A stretch of DNA of 64,000 bases from Methanococcus vannielii SB. GTDB taxonomy: Archaea > AGJL01 > Methanococci > Methanococcales > Methanococcaceae. This document shows, one piece after another, positions 17,701-27,374 of this stretch. A program made the position numbers and the translations under genes. Location of the stretch: positions 1,178,001 through 1,242,000 of the forward strand of contig NC_009634.1 of the NCBI RefSeq assembly GCF_000017165.1, given 5' to 3'. Numbering within the stretch: position 1 is the stretch's first letter; the number at the start of each line of letters is the position of its first letter. Under the pieces are notes generated by a model. That model saw nothing but the letters and a program-made list of their open reading frames with translations. It made no database searches and had not been told where the DNA came from.

Positions 17701-18060
17701 CTAAGATTCCCTATTTGAGTCTTGCATATGGTAACGGTAGTATCTTGTAAATCCACAATTCCTACATCGAACATATATTCCATTTTCTGTAATTAATATG
17801 TCTTGAGGCCCAAATATTTCGCAACTGTGGCACGTTACATCTTTTTGAAGTATCCAGTTGTCATACTTTCTTTTTGTAGTTAATTCTTCTTTTATGGTAC
17901 GTTCATCTTCAATATCTGCTTTTTTAATTATATAATATCTTGTAGCATTACAGTTAGCACATTTGACGAAAGATTGACTTGGATAGATTTCGATGATTTG
18001 GTCTATTATTTTCCCACAGTTATAACATTTTGTTACATGGCTTAATCTCCAGTTTTCCAT
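17701..18060 (-). CDS. double zinc-ribbon protein
   Basis: A 119-residue protein with two rubredoxin-knuckle modules: CYNCGK...CANCNATRYYIIKK in the N-terminal half and CHSCEIFG...CRNCGFTRYYRYHM in the C-terminal half, that is, two CxxC-(x)n-CxxC zinc ribbons with a repeated TRYY motif. The repeat points to an internal duplication. Such ribbons bind nucleic acid or proteins; the function is unknown. Its start is preceded by GGGGGGATTTC. It stands alone between CDC48 and the purQ gene on the same strand. Confidence 0.72.
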   Translation of the reverse strand: MENWRLSHVTKCYNCGKIIDQIIEIYPSQSFVKCANCNATRYYIIKKADIEDERTIKEELTTKRKYDNWILQKDVTCHSCEIFGPQDILITENGIYVRCRNCGFTRYYRYHMQDSNRES

Positions 18061-18181
18061 GAAATCCCCCCTTTTGTTATAAATTTAAATTATATGGGTG
18101 AGAATATTTATAAATTTCTAAAAAACGTTAAAAGATGTTATGTTAGTAAATATTTTGAAAAAAAGCAAGAAAAAAGCGAAA

Positions 18182-18991
18182 TTACTTTTTAAAGTAATTT
18201 ACAGCATTTTTAAATATTTGCATATTGCATTCAATAAATTTTGAAAGCATTTCACCATTTCTTTTTGCAATTTCACGTTTAAGGTGGAATTCAGGTTCAT
18301 TAGTTGAATATAATGCTCTTTCAGGGTGTGGCATTAATCCAAATATTCGCCCAGTTTCATCACAAATTCCCGCAATATCATAAAGTGCACCATTTGGATT
18401 TAAAGGGTACTCTAAATTTGCAAAATCTCCTGATTCGTTACAGTAAGTAAATACAATTTGGTTATTTTCCTTTAACTTTTCAAATGTTTCAATATCACAA
18501 TAAAATCTACCTTCACCGTGAGCTATTGGGACATGGAGAACATCGATACCCTTTGTAAATATACATATGGAGTTATTTTCTTTAATATGAACCCATCTAC
18601 ATTCATATCTATTATTTAAATTTGATTGAAGTGCAGAAATCCTATCTCCATAATTTTTGTCAGGTATTTTAAACAAACCTAGATTAGTCATAACCTGAAA
18701 ACCGTTACAAATACCAAGAATGAGTTTTCCAGAGTCAATAAATTCTTTCAGGTCTTCAAACAAGTTATTTTTAATTTTGTTCGCAAATGCATTTCCTGAA
18801 CCGGTATCATCCCCGTATGAAAATCCGCCTGGAAACATTATTATTTCATAATCTTTCATTTTCTTTTTTCCGGCTATTAAATCGTTAATATGCACAATAT
18901 CTGTTTTTGCACCTGCCAATTGAAATGCATGTGCAGTTTCTGCTTCGCAGTTTATGCCGTATCCAGACATTATAAGTACTTTTGGAACCAC
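18182..18991 (-). CDS. purQ: FGAM synthase subunit PurQ (glutaminase)
   Basis: A 269-residue class I glutamine amidotransferase that supplies ammonia to PurL for formylglycinamidine ribonucleotide synthesis. The catalytic Cys is in LGICNGFQVMTNLG and the His/Glu pair in MPHPERALYSTNEPEFHLK. The GTG start at 18991 is chosen since GGTGAT lies 4 bases before it and the protein then starts VVPKVLIMSGYGINCE; upstream ATG choices overlap purL. It follows purL by 19 bp on the same strand and is surely cotranscribed. Confidence 0.92.
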   Translation of the reverse strand: MVPKVLIMSGYGINCEAETAHAFQLAGAKTDIVHINDLIAGKKKMKDYEIIMFPGGFSYGDDTGSGNAFANKIKNNLFEDLKEFIDSGKLILGICNGFQVMTNLGLFKIPDKNYGDRISALQSNLNNRYECRWVHIKENNSICIFTKGIDVLHVPIAHGEGRFYCDIETFEKLKENNQIVFTYCNESGDFANLEYPLNPNGALYDIAGICDETGRIFGLMPHPERALYSTNEPEFHLKREIAKRNGEMLSKFIECNMQIFKNAVNYFKK

Positions 18992-19010
18992 TTTTATCAC
19001 CAGAATATTA

Positions 19011-21992
19011 TTAAAAGTCCTTAAATCTCTTTTTATATACTTCTTCCATTCTTTCAAGGCTCGTATTTATTATTATTTCGTTTTTATGTTTAACTACGAA
19101 GTCTTTTTCAGTAACCTTGCCTATTTTTTGAATTTCAAATTCTTCCATTAATTTTTCAAATTCTTTTTCGTTTTCAGGTGCGACAGTCACGATAAATCTT
19201 GACTGAGTTTCTGAATAGAGTATTTTTTCTAAGGATAAAGACTCATTTGGAATAACTGCAGAATCAATAACCGCACCAAGTTTTCCAGCAATTGCCATTT
19301 TTGAAAGAGTAATTAATATGCCTCCTAACGTAACTGACGCACATGAACTTAAAATCTTATTATTACTTAACTCGTAAATCCTTTCATAGAGTTTTCTTGC
19401 ATATTTAGCATCTACTTTTGGAGATTTTGAACCGAGTTTTGAAAATGCATGGTAAAACTCGCTTCCCCCGCATTCGTCGTAAGTTTTACCGATTATATAA
19501 ATTGAATCACCAACTAATTTAAACTCCATTGTATTGGTGTTTTCCACATCATCTATTACTGAAAGTGCAGAAATCATGAGTGTTGGAAGTGCAGAAATTT
19601 TTATTGGATTGTTATTTTCGTCAAATCCTTTAAAGTCATTGAACATACTATCTTTTCCAGATATAAACGGTGTTAAATATATTTTTGCGTAATCATAGCA
19701 TGCCCTAGCAGTTTCTTTTAACTGGAAAAGTCTTTCAGGTTCATCAGAACTGCACCAGCAGAAGTTGTCCATTATTGCAAGGTGGTTTATATTTCCGCCA
19801 ACAGCAACACAGTTTCTAATTGCAGTATCGATTGCACAAGCTGCCATATCATAGCAGTTTATTTCGCTTAACCTTGGATAGAGCGATTGACTCATAACAA
19901 GTCCTTTTTTGCTTGTTAAAACTGGTTTTATAACTGAAGCAGTTCCATTTACCCGGCCAATTCCTTGAAGCGGTTTTACTACGGAATTGTTTTGGACTTC
20001 ATGATCGTACTGTTTTGAAATATATTCAAAACTGCAGTTATTGTGGTTTCCAAGTATTTTTTCAAAAATTTCCAAGTGGTTTATAATATTAATTTCTGGT
20101 TCTTCTTTATTGTACAAATAAGGTATTGTATGAAGTTTTTTCTTTGGAAGGCCTTCGTGTAAAAACTCCATATCTAAATCCATTATGGTTTTATTATTAT
20201 ATTTTACAACAGCCCTATCTGTCTCATTAAATTTACCAATTACGACAGATTCAACGCCTCTTATTTTCATAAGTTCCATGAATTCGTTTAATTTTTCATC
20301 GGGAACGGAAAGGGTTATTCTTTCTTGAGATTCGCTTATCCATATTTCCCAAGGTTCTAATCCCGGATACTTTAAAGGAACTTTTTCAAGTTCTACAACA
20401 AATCCTCCGCATTCTTTTGCCATTTCAGCAACAGAACATGAAATTCCGCCTGCACCGTTATCGGTAATACTATTATAAAGTCCTAAATCCCTAGCTTCTT
20501 TTATTATTGCATCAGATGCTTTTTTCTGGGTTATTGGGTCACCAATCTGAACTGCTGTTGCAGGGCTTCCTTCATCCATAGCCTCCGAAGAAAACGTTGC
20601 ACCATGAATTCCGTCTTTTCCAACCCTTCCACCAATTACAACGATATTATCTCCTTTCTGGGCCTGTTTTTCATGACTTAACGCCCCATTTGGAAGTTTT
20701 CTTGGGATTAATCCAATCGTTCCAACAAAAACAAGTGGTTTTCCTTTGTAGGAATCATCGAAATAAACAAAACCAGTTGGTGTTGGAATTCCTGAATGAT
20801 TTCCACCAACATTTACTCCGTGTACAACTCCTTCAAGAATTTTTTTAGGAAGTAATGCAGGATTGCTTTTATTTTTCCCCCTATAGACTATATTCCTATC
20901 TTCCGGCCTTCCAACACAAAAACCGTACTTATTTGCAATTGGAAGGGCGCCAAGTCCAAAACCCATCGTATCACGATTTACCCCAACAATTCCAGTAATT
21001 GCCCCACCAAATGGGTCGAGTGCAGAAGGGCTGTTATGGGTCTCAGCTTTGTCAGTTACCATCCAATTTTCATCAAATATGATTCCACCGGAATTATCTG
21101 AAAATACAGATATACAAAAATCCCTTTCACCGAGCTCTTTTCTAATTTCATTTGTGGCATTTCGGATATATTTTTTAAATATCCCTTCTTTTACATCCTC
21201 GTCAATTTCTGATGCAAAAATAGTATGCTTACAGTGTTCTGACCACGTTTGAGCAATAGCTTCAATTTCAATATCATTTGGATTTCTTCCTTCTTTTTTA
21301 AAGTAGTCTTTAATTGCAGTAAGGTATTCAATGTCAAGTGCTAATGGCCCTCGTCTTTCTAAGGTATCGGGATCTAAAATTCCTTTTTTACCTATTTCAA
21401 TTAATTCTTCATCGCTAACGTTTAGATTTACTTCAATTACTTTTGGTTTGGCTGTTAAATGTACTTTTGGAACAATAAATTCCATTCCATTATTTTTAAC
21501 ATATTCATCGTAGGTTTTTATATGATATCTTTCGATTAAAACGTTTATTAGTTCTTTAGCCAGCTTTTCAACGTCTTCATAGGTTAATTTTTTTAAATTT
21601 CCAGTAATATACACCGTTTTTGAAGAAAAGACTTTACTAAGCCCTATATCGATTTTTAAAAGGTCGTTAATTATTTCAGTAGTTGTATTTGCAACATTAT
21701 CTGTAACGCCTGGTAAAAACCCTAATTCAAGTGCAAAATCAAACTTTTTATTAAATGGCGTATTTACTCTTGAAAATTCTATAACTGGATTATAAAGGGA
21801 ATTTGCAATCATTTGAATTTCTTCACTTGAAAAATCGTAATCTAGCGTATAAATTCTACTTACATCAATAGATACGTTGTATCCAAGTCCTAAAAGCTTT
21901 TTTTCAATATTCACTGCTTCAGAACTTTTTTCTTTCGTATCGATTGCGATTCTAAATGTTTTCTGTCCTTTTTTAGTACTTTCAATCTGCAT
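19011..21992 (-). CDS. purL: FGAM synthase subunit PurL, long form
   Basis: A 993-residue FGAM synthase large subunit; archaeal PurL is normally about 715-740 residues with a separate PurS. The catalytic His lies in AQTWSEHCKHTIFASE, and ATP-binding AIRS-like motifs include DNSGGIIFDENW, HNSPSALDPFGGAITGIVG and ITDNGAGGISCSVAEMAKECGG. The additional N-terminal region (about 200 residues) looks like a fused PurS-like half of the clade-II enzymes, while the glutaminase stays separate as PurQ. ATG at 21992 is favoured by GAGGGATT upstream; a TTG at 22016 is the alternative. Confidence 0.9.
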   Translation of the reverse strand: MQIESTKKGQKTFRIAIDTKEKSSEAVNIEKKLLGLGYNVSIDVSRIYTLDYDFSSEEIQMIANSLYNPVIEFSRVNTPFNKKFDFALELGFLPGVTDNVANTTTEIINDLLKIDIGLSKVFSSKTVYITGNLKKLTYEDVEKLAKELINVLIERYHIKTYDEYVKNNGMEFIVPKVHLTAKPKVIEVNLNVSDEELIEIGKKGILDPDTLERRGPLALDIEYLTAIKDYFKKEGRNPNDIEIEAIAQTWSEHCKHTIFASEIDEDVKEGIFKKYIRNATNEIRKELGERDFCISVFSDNSGGIIFDENWMVTDKAETHNSPSALDPFGGAITGIVGVNRDTMGFGLGALPIANKYGFCVGRPEDRNIVYRGKNKSNPALLPKKILEGVVHGVNVGGNHSGIPTPTGFVYFDDSYKGKPLVFVGTIGLIPRKLPNGALSHEKQAQKGDNIVVIGGRVGKDGIHGATFSSEAMDEGSPATAVQIGDPITQKKASDAIIKEARDLGLYNSITDNGAGGISCSVAEMAKECGGFVVELEKVPLKYPGLEPWEIWISESQERITLSVPDEKLNEFMELMKIRGVESVVIGKFNETDRAVVKYNNKTIMDLDMEFLHEGLPKKKLHTIPYLYNKEEPEINIINHLEIFEKILGNHNNCSFEYISKQYDHEVQNNSVVKPLQGIGRVNGTASVIKPVLTSKKGLVMSQSLYPRLSEINCYDMAACAIDTAIRNCVAVGGNINHLAIMDNFCWCSSDEPERLFQLKETARACYDYAKIYLTPFISGKDSMFNDFKGFDENNNPIKISALPTLMISALSVIDDVENTNTMEFKLVGDSIYIIGKTYDECGGSEFYHAFSKLGSKSPKVDAKYARKLYERIYELSNNKILSSCASVTLGGILITLSKMAIAGKLGAVIDSAVIPNESLSLEKILYSETQSRFIVTVAPENEKEFEKLMEEFEIQKIGKVTEKDFVVKHKNEIIINTSLERMEEVYKKRFKDF

Positions 21993-22162
21993 GAATAAAT
22001 CCCTCTTATTAGTCAAAGGTAGTAGTAACTTAACGTATAAATTTTTATGTCAAATACCAATAATAGTAAAAATTAGATGAATTCAAGGTTTAAATAAATA
22101 ACATAATACAAATAAATTAAAGTTTAAACCATATTTTAAATGTAAAAACTTGAAAAAAGTAT

Positions 22163-22689
<527 letters not shown>

Positions 22690-22809
22690 TGCCTTTGGAA
22701 TTTTTTAGAACCTAACTTGATTAAATGAGCAATTATTTAAAAACAGTGATATTAAACATGGCTTTTAAAGCCATTAAAAATAACTATAATATACTTATAT
22801 TTAAATTAA

Positions 22810-23025
22810 TTATTTTTTTATGCTTTTTCTACCTTTTTTTAGCTTTTTAGTGATATTTTCGCGTTTTTTAAGTCTAAAAACTGTAGAACGATATAACTCG
22901 GTATAAGAACCCATTTTGTTAACTAATTCTTTTATCCTATTCATATTTTTTTCCGATTTTATTGAATTTCTAATTTTTAAATTTATCAAGGTATTTTTCG
23001 TAGTTAATGGTAACAGTAATTGCAC
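22810..23025 (-). CDS. small basic ORF in riboflavin cluster
   Basis: A possible 71-residue protein, strongly basic, with a Lys-rich tail (RLKKRENITKKLKKGRKSIKK) and a helical NRIKELVNKMGSYTELYRSTVF segment. The GTG start is preceded by GAGGGAG at good spacing, and a promoter-like 17-mer identical to that of ribC is located about 120 bp upstream. I do not recognise a family. The gene lies between ribB and ribC on the same strand. Evidence for expression is only the RBS and promoter, so it may be a chance frame. Confidence 0.4.
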   Translation of the reverse strand: MQLLLPLTTKNTLINLKIRNSIKSEKNMNRIKELVNKMGSYTELYRSTVFRLKKRENITKKLKKGRKSIKK

Positions 23026-23075
23026 ATTCTCCCTCGCATTAGTTTACGTTATTATTTCTATTTTTCGTAGTATTT

Positions 23076-23091
23076 ATCCATATGTATGGAT
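23076..23091. repeat. short inverted repeat upstream of small basic ORF
   Basis: ATCCATA-TG-TATGGAT has 7-bp perfect arms around a 2-bp spacer, 51-66 bp upstream of the GTG start of the small basic ORF and in the usual position for an operator near a transcription start. No known regulator motif is recognised. Confidence 0.35.
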
Positions 23092-23146
23092 TATTGACTA
23101 TAACTACATTAAAATCAGTAAATAATAAAAAAACAGCCATATATTG

Positions 23147-23163
23147 TTTAAACTATAAAAACA
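23147..23163 (-). promoter_or_regulatory. promoter element, 17-bp copy 2
   Basis: An identical copy of the 17-mer at 22673-22689, with a TATA-like core on the minus strand. It lies downstream of the ribB stop and upstream of the small basic ORF. Confidence 0.4.
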
Positions 23164-23210
23164 GCTATTTAAATGATTAAAAAATTAATAAATAATGATT
23201 AAAAAATATT

Positions 23211-23894
23211 CTATTGTTTTAAGAATTCATTTATATAGTAATCAATCAATTCCTTGCCATTTATTGTTACAAAGTTATTTTCTTCTGAATATTTTTTTAC
23301 AAGGTCTTTTGAAAGAGCTTTTCCATTGTCGCCCATCATTTCACAAATTGTAGTTATGGGGGTCAATCCGGCCATTTCTGCAAGTGCAACCGTCATTTCA
23401 GTATGCCCCTGTCGTTTTGTTACAAGACCTTTTGTGGCACGTAAAAGTGCAACGTGTCCGGGACACCTGAATTCTTTTCCAAAGTCAGAAAATCTTTCAC
23501 TACTGCACAAGTCCGTTAATTTTTTAATAGTAAATGCCCGATCATTATCCGTAATTCCTGTAAAAGTCATTCTATGGTTTGCATATAATGCAAATGTTGA
23601 CTTTTCATCATATGGAATGTCATTTGGATATAATTCTTTTAAAACAGGGTATTTTTCGGCTGCAATATCTAATATGTCAACCATAAACGGAATTCCAAGT
23701 TTATCACAGAAGTCCGGATGGATGCAGGTGCATATTAATCCCCCTGCATTCTTCCTCATTTCCCGAATAGTTTCTGGAGTTATAAATTCAGAAGCTATGA
23801 CCATGTCAGTCTCCCCTTCTCTATCATCGCTATCATAAAGAAGAACAATTTTACCTTTTTTAAGTGCATCTATTGCATTTTTAATGTTTGAAAT
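23211..23894 (-). CDS. ribB: 3,4-dihydroxy-2-butanone 4-phosphate synthase
   Basis: RibB makes the four-carbon precursor of lumazine from ribulose 5-phosphate. The acidic active-site loop [24 protein letters not shown], and [25 protein letters not shown] are all present. The first ATG (23804) falls inside the active-site loop, so the true start is upstream, yet no ATG, GTG or TTG exists in frame before a TAA stop 19 codons further up. I place the start at ATT (23894), 4 bases after GGTGA, giving 227 residues, the usual archaeal length. Alternatives: a +1 frameshift or one-base indel at GGG-TGA joining the 8-codon ORF at 23899-23925. Confidence 0.85.
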   Translation of the reverse strand: MSNIKNAIDALKKGKIVLLYDSDDREGETDMVIASEFITPETIREMRKNAGGLICTCIHPDFCDKLGIPFMVDILDIAAEKYPVLKELYPNDIPYDEKSTFALYANHRMTFTGITDNDRAFTIKKLTDLCSSERFSDFGKEFRCPGHVALLRATKGLVTKRQGHTEMTVALAEMAGLTPITTICEMMGDNGKALSKDLVKKYSEENNFVTINGKELIDYYINEFLKQ

Positions 23895-23898
23895 ATTT

Positions 23899-23925
23899 TC
23901 ACCCGTATTGGTTGAGTTCTCGCAT
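23899..23925 (-). other. 8-codon ORF overlapping the ribB ribosome binding site
   Basis: ATG at 23925 reads MRELNQYG and stops at TGA inside the GGGTGA preceding the putative AUU start of ribB. It is offset by one base from ribB. It could be a leader peptide giving coupled re-initiation, the true N-terminus of RibB reached by a +1 shift at GGG-TGA, or the true N-terminus separated by a one-base sequence error. Confidence 0.4.
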
Positions 23926-24067
23926 TTTTTTAATCCATAATTTAGTATTCGTTATTAACATAATGTAGTATCAAAGCTTTTAACAATCTGTTTTAAAGGG
24001 TATATATCTTTTAGGATATGTACTTTTGAATAAATACTTTAAAATTAAGTAGTACTAAAAATAATAT

Positions 24068-24460
24068 CTATTTTAGGGCTTGAATAATTTTTACAATGTC
24101 TAAATTTTTTAAAGATAAGAATTTTCTTAAATTAACTGGCGCAATAATTTCTAACGTTTTTTTTGAGTGGTCAGTTTTTTTTGGAGAAACTATTGCACAA
24201 TCCACAAATTTCCCTGATTTATTAAATAGTGTTACTAGAAGTACTTTCCCACCAAAATACTCTTTCCCATCGATTTCAAAGCCATCAAACTCCAATGGAT
24301 CATATTTATCTATATCAAAATAAGTTTTTAATTTTATATTTAAAGTTCCTTCATAAGGTGTGAATCCAGTTAACTCTTTAAATTTATTTTTATACGGAAT
24401 TAAACCAACAAAATATTTCCCTTCTCCAAAACCACTTACTACACGTCCAAAAATTTTCAA
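24068..24460 (-). CDS. ribK: CTP-dependent riboflavin kinase
   Basis: A 130-residue archaeal RibK, a cradle-loop barrel enzyme that phosphorylates riboflavin to FMN with CTP. It starts [20 protein letters not shown], with [13 protein letters not shown] and a late [30 protein letters not shown]. It sits upstream of ribB on the same strand with a 173-bp gap, so ribK, ribB and ribC form a loose riboflavin/FMN cluster. RBS AGGTGGTATTTTG lies before the ATG. Confidence 0.92.
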   Translation of the reverse strand: MKIFGRVVSGFGEGKYFVGLIPYKNKFKELTGFTPYEGTLNIKLKTYFDIDKYDPLEFDGFEIDGKEYFGGKVLLVTLFNKSGKFVDCAIVSPKKTDHSKKTLEIIAPVNLRKFLSLKNLDIVKIIQALK

Positions 24461-24568
24461 AATACCACCTTTACTATATATACATTAAAATCATTAAAAT
24501 TTAAAACAAATCTAAATTGTATTAAATATGTTACGTTCTATATTGAAATACATTATAGTGGTGAGTAT

Positions 24569-25330
24569 ATGATTGGAATTATCGGCGGAACAGGAATCTC
24601 TTCTATATTAAATAAGGGAGAAGAAAAGATAATTAGCACAAAATACGGAAATTCAAAAGTTTTAATTGATAACGAAAACGATACCGTTCTTTTATTCCGG
24701 CACGGGGCTGAACATAACACCCCGCCACATAAGATAAACTATCTTGCAAATATATATGCTTTAAAAACACTTGGTGTTGACCGTATTCTTGCATTAAGTT
24801 GTGTAGGCTCTTTAAGGGACGATGTAATCCCTGGAGACTTCTTTATTCCTTATGACTTTTTAGAATTTACTAAATTAAGAAAAAGTACTTTTTATGACGG
24901 TGATGATGGAAAAGTTGCCCACGTTGATGCATCTGAACCCTACTGTTTAGAACTTCAAAAAATCACTAAAGAGATACTTAAAAAAAGAAATTACAAATTT
25001 GACGAAGGAGTTTACGTCTGTACCGAAGGCCCAAGGTTTGAAACAAAAACTGAAATTCAAATGTATAAGCCACTAGGACACGTTGTAGGAATGACTGCGT
25101 ACCCTGAAGTAGTTTTAGCACGAGAAATGGAAATATGTTATACTTCAATCTGCAACGTTTCAAATTATGCGACTGGAATTTCAAAAAACATATTAACAGT
25201 TGATGAAGTCCTTGAAACGTTAAAAGAAATGGAAGAAAAGATTTTAAATGTTTTAAACGACTTCATTACGTATGATTTCAAAGAAAGAACATGTTTTTGC
25301 AAATCTGCACTTAAAAATGCCATAATGTAA
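24569..25330 (+). CDS. purine nucleoside phosphorylase family: methylthioinosine phosphorylase-like
   Basis: A 253-residue MTAP/PNP family enzyme: IGIIGGTGISSIL phosphate loop, LLFRHGAEHNTPPHKINYLANIYALKTLGVDRILALSCVGSL, and the substrate segment VCTEGPRFETKTEIQMYKPLGHVVGMTAYPEVVLARE. Methanogens use this type to cleave 5'-methylthioinosine (after deamination of methylthioadenosine), recycling purine and methionine carbon. Substrate preference between MTA and MTI is inferred from the organism. GTGGTGAGTAT precedes the ATG; TsaC follows after 12 bp. Confidence 0.85.
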   Translation: MIGIIGGTGISSILNKGEEKIISTKYGNSKVLIDNENDTVLLFRHGAEHNTPPHKINYLANIYALKTLGVDRILALSCVGSLRDDVIPGDFFIPYDFLEFTKLRKSTFYDGDDGKVAHVDASEPYCLELQKITKEILKKRNYKFDEGVYVCTEGPRFETKTEIQMYKPLGHVVGMTAYPEVVLAREMEICYTSICNVSNYATGISKNILTVDEVLETLKEMEEKILNVLNDFITYDFKERTCFCKSALKNAIM

Positions 25331-25342
25331 AAAAGGGATACT

Positions 25343-25960
25343 ATGATAACTTTTAAGATTTCAGAAGATAATCTTAACAAATTTGAAAAAGAAATTGAAA
25401 TCGTTAAAAAAGTAGTACTTGAAGGTGGCGTAATTTTATGTGGTACGGATACACTATACGGGCTTTCAACAAATGCTTTAGATGAAAATGCAATCGAAAA
25501 AATCTACAAAATAAAAAAAAGAGACCCTAATAAGCCTATATCAATAAGTTTGGGCGAAAAATATCAGGTTGAAAAATACGTTTATGTGGACGATACTGCA
25601 AGAAAACTAATTGATAAATTTATGCCCGGCCCAATTACGATTATACTAAAGAAAAAAGATATACTTCCAGATATTTTGGGAAAAAATGATGTTGGCGTTA
25701 GAATTCCCGATAATGACGTTATAAGGAAAATTTCGGTAGTTCCATTAACAACAACAAGTGCAAATATTAGCGGGGAAGTATCTCCAATAGCTCTTGAGGA
25801 AGTAGACCCCAAGGTAAAAGAAAAAGTAGATTTAATAATAGACAGCGGTACCTGTAAACATAGGATGCAGTCTACAATTATAAAAGTGATTGATGGAAAA
25901 ATAGAATTAATAAGAGAAGGAAAAATTCCTTTTGAAGATATTTTAAAAGCTTTAGAATGA
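25343..25960 (+). CDS. tsaC: threonylcarbamoyl-AMP synthase (Sua5/YrdC/TsaC)
   Basis: A 205-residue YrdC-domain protein: GGVILCGTDTLYGLSTNALDENA, KIYKIKKRDPNKPISI, FMPGPITIILKKK and TTTSANISGEVSP are the standard YrdC motifs. It makes threonylcarbamoyl-AMP for the universal t6A37 tRNA modification. The C-terminal Sua5 domain is absent, so it is the short TsaC form. It lies 12 bp after the phosphorylase gene with AAAGGGATACT as RBS; the two are probably an operon. Confidence 0.92.
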   Translation: MITFKISEDNLNKFEKEIEIVKKVVLEGGVILCGTDTLYGLSTNALDENAIEKIYKIKKRDPNKPISISLGEKYQVEKYVYVDDTARKLIDKFMPGPITIILKKKDILPDILGKNDVGVRIPDNDVIRKISVVPLTTTSANISGEVSPIALEEVDPKVKEKVDLIIDSGTCKHRMQSTIIKVIDGKIELIREGKIPFEDILKALE

Positions 25961-26008
25961 TATTTTTTATTATTTTAAATAACAAATAAACCTTAAATAT
26001 CTTTAAAC

Positions 26009-27289
26009 CTATCGTTTTCCAAGTTCTTCAACCATTAAAAGAGCACAGTAGTCTCCACATACACTACATGCTTTTTCGTCTTTTGAAGGAATTTCTTCCC
26101 TCATTTTTTTTGGTTTATCGCTATCAAGTGCAATTTCAAACTGCCTTTCCCAGTCATGTTTTATTCTTGCATCTGCCATCTGTCTTTCCTTGTTCCATGC
26201 AACAGGATTTCCCTTTGCAACATCAGCAGCTTGGGCTGCAATTTTTGATGCAATTAATCCTTCTTTTACTTCTTCTTCTTTCATGAGTCTGACGTGTTCA
26301 GCAGGAGTTACATAACATAAAAAATTTGCACCACTTACCGCTGCAAGGGTTCCACCGATTGCAGCTGTAATATGGTCGTATCCTGGCGCTAAATCAGTTA
26401 CAATCGGGCCTAAAACGTAGAATGGTGCGTTTTTACAGATTGTTTTTTGAATTTGCATGTTCGCTTGAATATTATTGTAAGGGACGTGTCCAGGACCTTC
26501 AACCATAACTTGAACCCCTTTTTCTCTACATCTATCTACTAACTCCCCTAGAGTTATTAATTCCTGTATTTGGGCTCTATCCGTATTGTCCTGCAAACAT
26601 CCGGGCCTCATTCCATCGCCAAGACTTAAAGTTACGTCATGTTCTTTTAAAATTTCAAGTAGGTAGTCAAAATCTCTATAAAGGGGATTTTCCTTGTTGT
26701 GGTACATTATATACGCAGTTAAAAATGCACCTCCTCTACTTACCACCCCCATTTTTCTAGGGTCTTTATTCAATGTGTCAACGCTCTGTTTTGTAATGCC
26801 GCAGTGCAGTGTCATAAAATCAACACCTTCTTGGGCTTGCCTTTCAATAACGTTAAAAATCAGGTCTTCATCCATATCTATGACTCGACCGTACTTTTCT
26901 TTTGAATCAACACCAACTTCATAGATTGGAACAGTCCCAATTGGAAGATTCGTGTTTTTCATAATTTGACTTCTAATTTCTGGAAGATTTCCACCGGTAC
27001 TTAAGTCCATAATTGCGTCAGCACCGTATTTATTTGAAATTTCAACTTTTTTAAGTTCACAAGAAATATCAATAAAATCAGGTGAGGTACCTAAATTTAC
27101 ATTAACTTTTGTTCGTAAGTTATCCCCAATTCCAACGGGCTTCGTTTTTCGGTTTATATTTTTTGGAATTACCACGTAACCTTTTTCAATAAGTTTTCTA
27201 AGGTAATTAACGTCAATTTTTTCCTCGTCGGCTACAAACTTCATCTCTTCAGTAACTATTCCTGATTTTGCATCAGTTAACTGGGTCAT
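26009..27289 (-). CDS. thiC: phosphomethylpyrimidine synthase
   Basis: A 426-residue ThiC, a noncanonical radical SAM enzyme turning aminoimidazole ribotide into hydroxymethylpyrimidine phosphate for thiamine. Conserved parts: NLGTSPDFIDISCELKKVE, MTLHCGITKQ, EGPGHVPYNNIQANMQIQK, YDHITAAIGGTLAAVSGANFLCYVTPAEH and the C-terminal [4Fe-4S] motif CSVCGDYC (C-x2-C-x3-C spacing). It stands alone on the minus strand, divergent from dph2. I saw no TPP riboswitch upstream. Confidence 0.95.
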   Translation of the reverse strand: MTQLTDAKSGIVTEEMKFVADEEKIDVNYLRKLIEKGYVVIPKNINRKTKPVGIGDNLRTKVNVNLGTSPDFIDISCELKKVEISNKYGADAIMDLSTGGNLPEIRSQIMKNTNLPIGTVPIYEVGVDSKEKYGRVIDMDEDLIFNVIERQAQEGVDFMTLHCGITKQSVDTLNKDPRKMGVVSRGGAFLTAYIMYHNKENPLYRDFDYLLEILKEHDVTLSLGDGMRPGCLQDNTDRAQIQELITLGELVDRCREKGVQVMVEGPGHVPYNNIQANMQIQKTICKNAPFYVLGPIVTDLAPGYDHITAAIGGTLAAVSGANFLCYVTPAEHVRLMKEEEVKEGLIASKIAAQAADVAKGNPVAWNKERQMADARIKHDWERQFEIALDSDKPKKMREEIPSKDEKACSVCGDYCALLMVEELGKR

Positions 27290-27374
27290 AATATCACTTT
27301 TATAGTTTATTAATAATATTGGAGTAACTATATAGTATGTATTGATTATTTAAATAAATATTTGACGTGGTATT

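Noticed and set aside
27290-27374. TPP riboswitch upstream of thiC
   Set aside because: The region is 85 bp, AT-rich and has no CUGAGA or similar THI-box core.
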